Source: Watersipora subatra (lineage: Eukaryota > Bryozoa > Gymnolaemata > Cheilostomatida > Watersiporidae). Taken from it: 64,000 bases of DNA. Shown piece after piece: positions 39,901 through 45,900 of this stretch. The position numbers and the translations under genes are program-made. Each line of letters starts with the position of its first letter. Positions within the stretch are counted from its first letter, which is position 1. Below the pieces are notes generated by a model. That model had not been told where the DNA came from, made no database searches, and saw only the letters and a list, made by a program, of their open reading frames with translations. The stretch spans positions 19,810,182 to 19,874,181 of the forward strand of contig NC_088711.1 in NCBI RefSeq assembly GCF_963576615.1, in the 5' to 3' direction.

Positions 39901-42900
39901 CCGACTGAGCCACCCGGGCTGATGTACCAGTACTTTTGTGTTACACTCATGATTGAGATAAAACAAATGTTACTTGGAAGCATACATTGAACCATACCAT
40001 CTGAAAATCGCAACATAAAACCAACCACTGAAGGCCAAATTCACCAACAATGAATGCGCTATACAAGAAATTGTAAGAAAAATACAGAAACAAGTATCGT
40101 GTGAACCAGTAACATAGAGAATCTAGTCATACATTCCCTTGGCATCGAAACTTAATTTTTGGTTCGTAAACAATCCGAAGTTGATTCAAAAGTATCGTGG
40201 GGTAAGAAGGGTTCAAATCAGCACTATCATTAACATTTAGAAGCTACTGCTTTTAAAAACCGAAAAAAAACATTATCACAACGCCCGAGGTGGGGCTCGA
40301 ACCCACGACCCTGGGATTAAGAGTCCCATGCTCTACCGACTGAGCCACCCGGGCTGATGTACCAGTACTTTTGCGTTACACTCATGATTGGGATAAAACA
40401 AATGTTACTTGGAAGCATAAATTGGACCAAACAATCTTGAAAATCGCAACATAAAACCAACCACCAAAATCCACATTCACCAACAATGCATGTACTATAC
40501 AAGAATTTGTAAGAAAAATACAAAAACAAGTATCGTGTGAACCAGTAACATAGAGAATCTAGTCATACATCATTTTATTGGCATCGAAACTTAATTTTTG
40601 GTTCGTAAACAATCCGAAGTTGATCCAAAAGTATAGTGGGGTAAGAAGGGTTCAAATCAGCACTATCATTAATATTTCAAAGCTGCTGCTTTCAAAAACC
40701 GAAGAAAAAATGTGAAAACAACGCCCGAGGTGGGGCTCAAACCCACGACCCTGGGATTAAGAGTCCCATGCTCTACCGACTGAGCCACCCGGGCTGATGA
40801 ACCAGTACTTTTGTGTTACAATCATCAGTGGGATAAAACAAATGTTACTTGGAAGCATACGTTGAACCAAACAATCTTGAAAATCGCAACATGAAACGAA
40901 CCACCAAAATCCACATTCACCAACAATGAATGTACTATACAATTTGTAAGAAAAATACAAAAACAAGTATCGTGTGAACCAGTAAGATAGAGATTCTAAT
41001 CATACATCATTTTATTGGCATCGAAACTTAATTTTTGGTTCGTAAACAATCCGAAATTGATCCAGTATACAACCGGGAGATGAAGGGTTCAAATCAGCAT
41101 TATAATCACCATTTGGACTGAGCCACCCAGGCAGATAAAAAGCCAGTTTTGGGTTACAGTAATCTTCTGTCGTTGGCATAAAACAAGTATAACAGTACTT
41201 GCGATCATACATTGAACAATTAACTTTAAAAATCACACTATGAAGGAACTCACCAAAAGCTTGTTCCCAAAGAAACAAAACAATGAGATCAAGGGTTCAA
41301 ATCAGTAAATTTCGAGCACACTGAGCTTAAAACTTCCACATAAAAAGTTAATCAGGAACAATATCAGTTACAAACATAATTATAAGAATACATATTTTAT
41401 TTTATTCGTTTCTGAATCCTAAAAAGCATGACGAATACTTCAAAAAATTATCCTGCGTTAAAACAAATACAATATATAAAAATTATGTAAAAAATGCGTG
41501 ACAAATTTTAATGGTATGTGAAAACTACATGACAAATTTAAATGTTATGTGAAAACTCCATGATAAGTTTTAATGGTATGTGAAAACTTCATGACAAATT
41601 TAAATGTTATGTGAAAACTTCATGACAAATTTAAATGTTATGTGAAAACTACATGACAAATTTAAATGTTATGTGAAAATTCCATGATAAATTTAAATGT
41701 TATGTGAAAACTTCATGACAAATTTAAATGTTATGTGAAAACTACATGACAAATTTAAATGTTATGTGAAAACTTCATGACAAATTTAAATGTTATGTGA
41801 AAACTTCATGACAAATTTAAATGTTATGTGAAAACTTCATGACAAATTTAAATGTTATGTGAAAACCACATGACAAATTTAAATGTTATGTGAAAATTCC
41901 ATGATAAATTTAAATGTTATGTGAAAACTTCATGACAAATTTAAATGTAATGTGAAAACTACATGACAAATTTAAATGTTATGTGAAAACTTCATGACAA
42001 ATTTAAATGTTATGTGAAAACTTCATGACAAATTTAAATGTTATGTGAAAACTTCATGACAAATTTAAATGTTATGTGAAAACTTCATGACAAATTTAAA
42101 TGTTATGTGAAGACTTCATGACAAATTTAAATGTTATGTGAAAACTCCATGATAAATTTAAATGTTATGTGAAAACTTCATGACAAATTTAAATGTTATG
42201 TGAAAACTACATGACAAATTTAAATGTTATGTGAAAACTTCATGACAAATTTAAATGGTATGTGAAAACTAAATGACAAATTTAAATGGTATGTGAAAAC
42301 TAAATGACAAATTTAAATGGTATGTGAAAACTAAAGCAATAAAGTAAAAATCAGTAAAAAGAGGTTTTTATTATCATTTTACTTTAGAGATTTACCAAAG
42401 GTGAGTATACGCTCAGCAATGTGTAATTGGTGAAATGATTAATAGAAATAACTTACTATAGTACACACTTATTATAGTTTACTTGAGATAGTTTACACAA
42501 CTATTATTTTGACATTATCTTTAATTTTAACCAGCTTCTCTATTTTTAACAGCAAAATTGTAACATTTCAAAAACTGACAAACGTAGGATGTGAATTATT
42601 TTAAATATTAAAACAAGTTTTCCACTTTTACATTATATAAAGGTGAGCGTAAGTGAACGTTTAGCTGCAACAAACTCACCACAGGAAGTGATGTTATTGT
42701 GCGCGAGTGTAAGATTTCTCAGTTTAGGAAAGACTTTATCAAGCCTTTGCACATCTTTCCAGTCCCTTATATTGTTCTCAGTTAACTGAAGTAGTCTGAG
42801 ACTATCATATGCAGGTATATCTAGAGTTACCTCCTCATAGGAATTCCCACTGAGATAGAGCTCTTCAAGACTACAATTAAAAGCCACTCTTGTTCTCCTC

Positions 42901-45900
42901 ATAACAAACAATGGAACATTAGAAAAACATCTTTCAGCTATGCCCGTAAGTAAAGTTTCAGCCTGATTTGATGACCACAGGCTAAATACACCATATGAGT
43001 CTATGGTAAAAAATCCTATTTATAATCGCCAAGAGCCTAAAATTAGCTTAGGTTTCTCGCATCTCACATGCCATCTTTAAATGCCATAAATTAATTTTTA
43101 AATCAACATTTTAACCATTTTACCTCTTAATTGAAGCTCTCGAGTAAAGGTAAAAAAGTTCATCTTTGTGTATGCTATAAGTTTAATTAAGTTCATGCTA
43201 TACATATCTTATATATACATGTATATATTTCTCAAAGTCCGTCTGTCTGTCATTCCCGCTATAGCTATTATTAGAACAGCGAGCTGGACAATGTTGACGT
43301 ATCGTCATGGAGTACGTCATTATTAACTAGCTTAGTGGAATTTTCCATTGGCAGTATGCCAGGCTAATAGCTTGAAAGCTACAGTTGTTTGACAAAGTGT
43401 TAAAACCTTTACAATTGTTTTTATTTTTCTCTTAATTTATTTCAGCTAGACAAAACACTTCTCTCATGATACGTAGTTTGAAAGTAAAAATGGGAAATGT
43501 TGTTATGTTAAATACAAATCAATTTTTTGTCCAAAGACTTTTTTATTACCCAGGCAATGCCGGGTGGTACAGCTAGTATATGTATATTTCCGTATGTGTG
43601 GCGTTCCAGCTATAGCTATTAAAATCTTGGAATAATCTTGAAATAATTCGTACTGAAGAGGATTTGATCTCAGACTCTACCGTTCCCCAGTCCGACGCCC
43701 TACCCAATAGACTATAGAGATTACATTCTTCTATGCCGGTATTTGTCCCTATATGAAAGCATATACCTAACGGCTTTGCATATCATACATGGTTATTGCG
43801 TAAGTATGTGATTATCATTAGTTACCTTACTAAAATTTTCCATTGGCAGTGTGCCAGGCTAATAGCAAGTGGCAGGCGACTCTCATTACTTCCTATAGTT
43901 TATAAGCTTATTCTTATTACCCGGGCAACGCCGGGTAGCACAGCTAGTATACATATATTTATGGCATTGCAGGTAAGCCAGGGCTCGTTTTTGTTTTAGT
44001 AGCTCAAGCGGGCTAGATGAAGTTCACATATTTTAACCAAACGCCATTAAAGATTGGCAGGTATAATAAATATGTGCACAATTATTCCATAGTATGGCAA
44101 GTAGGCTGTGTGGTGTAGTGGGTGATAGCACACCAGATCTACAGCACTGGGATTTTCAAAGTCTATTTTAATGCGAAGCGGCCTTTTGGTTTCTAAAACC
44201 TTATTGCTATAACTGGACATACATGTACAGGCAACAAACTAACAAATGATAAAAACTGAGATTTATATATATATTCACATTATATGAACTCTTTACTTTG
44301 TAGAGAATGCAACATTTAGTTACAACTGAAATGAATAAACTGAACCTTTTTAAGAGAATGCTCTACAACAATCACTGAATCAAACAATTCTGTGCTTCGA
44401 ATAGGTTTGGAGTTGCTTCAACTCCGAAACATAGAAGCGGCAAAATCCGAATGCATTCGACGCCATTTCGCTTTGCTAAAATCGTGTGAAGGCATTTCCT
44501 AGGAGAGAACTGTTTGACATCATAGAAATGCTCACTGCTGATTGATCCAAATCGATAATACTCGAGTAAGCTCTCCCCAGCGGAAGTAAAAAAATTTCAG
44601 CATGACGATCAATGCGATCAGGCACCCTGCACTAGGTAGTGCAACTAGTCAGCTACGCATAAATTGAACAGTGACTGACCCAAATACAATTCTACTCTAA
44701 CAAGTTTTGTTTTGAGGGATACATCGCGAATCTTGCAAAGATCTATAGAATGTAACTCCGAACCATTAAAAAGGTAAGGTGCAAATTCGTCGACAGTAGG
44801 CAACTCCGAACTCATTCAAAGCATGAAAGCACAGATATTATAATTATTCAAAAAGGAACATAAATTACAGACGTTCACAGAAGCGTTTTTTGTGATGACA
44901 ACAGATATTGAACAAGTCGTACATTTGTTCACTCACTTGGGTATGGCAGATAAAATATTTCCGATCGTTTGCCAAGTCATGTTTGTAAAATTAAGTACCA
45001 GTTTGGTTAATACTGGAAAGATCTTGCCAGGTAGACTAGTGGTTAGTTGCAGCAATGGATTTCTGGTAACATTGATTAGTTCTAGAGATGGCAAAGCCTC
45101 AAGAATTCTAAATACCTACAAGAAAAGTGATCTAAAAGGTAATTATAAGTAACTTGATAACACAATTATAATTTCTACATGAATTTCATCCAAAGGTGTG
45201 ATCAAAAATATAGGTTTTGAAGAATGACCAAAAAATATTTTATGATAACCCAAGGTTTTTTATAAGTGACTTCAAAGACTTTTTCATTTGTTGGCTTCCT
45301 TGCAACAACATGAGAATTATAACTAAAACCTCAAGAAAACCATCTCTCATGGTGAAATGCAAAAAAGGTGAGTGACATTTTGCTTCTGATGTTTTCATTT
45401 CCATGTATTTACCATTAGTGGATCAGAAGATTGGGTTAAAGATGAACTTACACAGAACTTTAGTAGATTTTATTAGATTTATTAGAAAGTATTGGTATTT
45501 TTCAACCATTTGAGATTGTTTTTGTTTGAGACGATCTAAGTACCATGATGATTCAAAATTACAATCGACAAAACTTGATCGTGATTAAAACGATCATAAG
45601 AAGAATATGTATGAAATGATGTGACTAGTTGACATCGAATATTACCTTCAAGTTGCAGCGTTATTTCTATTCTGTCTTTATTCTGTCGGTCTTTTTGCAA
45701 TTATAGACATCATAATCGCACTTTCGCTTGATCTGAGCAATTAAACAGCGATGAAGTTGTGTCGATTTTAATCTTAAAACATTCTGGCAGTCGATTAAAC
45801 TCAAACATCAAAAACAACCGCAAATTTTAGAAAAATACTGATACTTTCTAATAAAATTGCTAAATTATTGCCAACGTTCCAAAAATAAATATCAGAATAT

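Larger units (their letters stand above)
17631..41330 (-). repeat. Tandem tRNA-Lys(CUU) satellite array, unit about 439 bp
   Basis: About 54 units each hold one 73-nt tRNA gene and a spacer of about 365 bp, all minus-strand. Typical unit steps are 435-442 bp; two units are 380 bp because of one shared spacer deletion. The outermost units are decayed on both sides (17,631, 18,066 and 41,115-41,330). One unit near the left edge is split by a TTAA-flanked insertion at 18,421-19,296. Units form higher-order blocks. The whole array lies in intron 4 of TBCEL, in the sense direction. Confidence 0.95.

Noticed and set aside
17646..40966. Dozens of similar 60-70 residue minus-strand frames (such as those ending SPGGSVGRAWDS), which look like a multigene family of small proteins
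   Set aside because: Each runs through the spacer and ends inside the tRNA gene; the shared tail GGSVGRAW is just the translated tRNA 5' half. They are by-products of the repeat.
17631..41330. CRISPR-like look of regular repeats and spacers
   Set aside because: The repeated part is a tRNA gene, the spacers are homologous to each other, the unit is 439 bp and the genome is eukaryotic.
44108..44166. tRNA-like sequence that might be a real tRNA gene (also at 9117, 43,655, 49,880 and 51,110)
   Set aside because: Arms do not close into a good cloverleaf and the sequences are embedded in a dispersed repeat family, so they are SINE-type, not genes.
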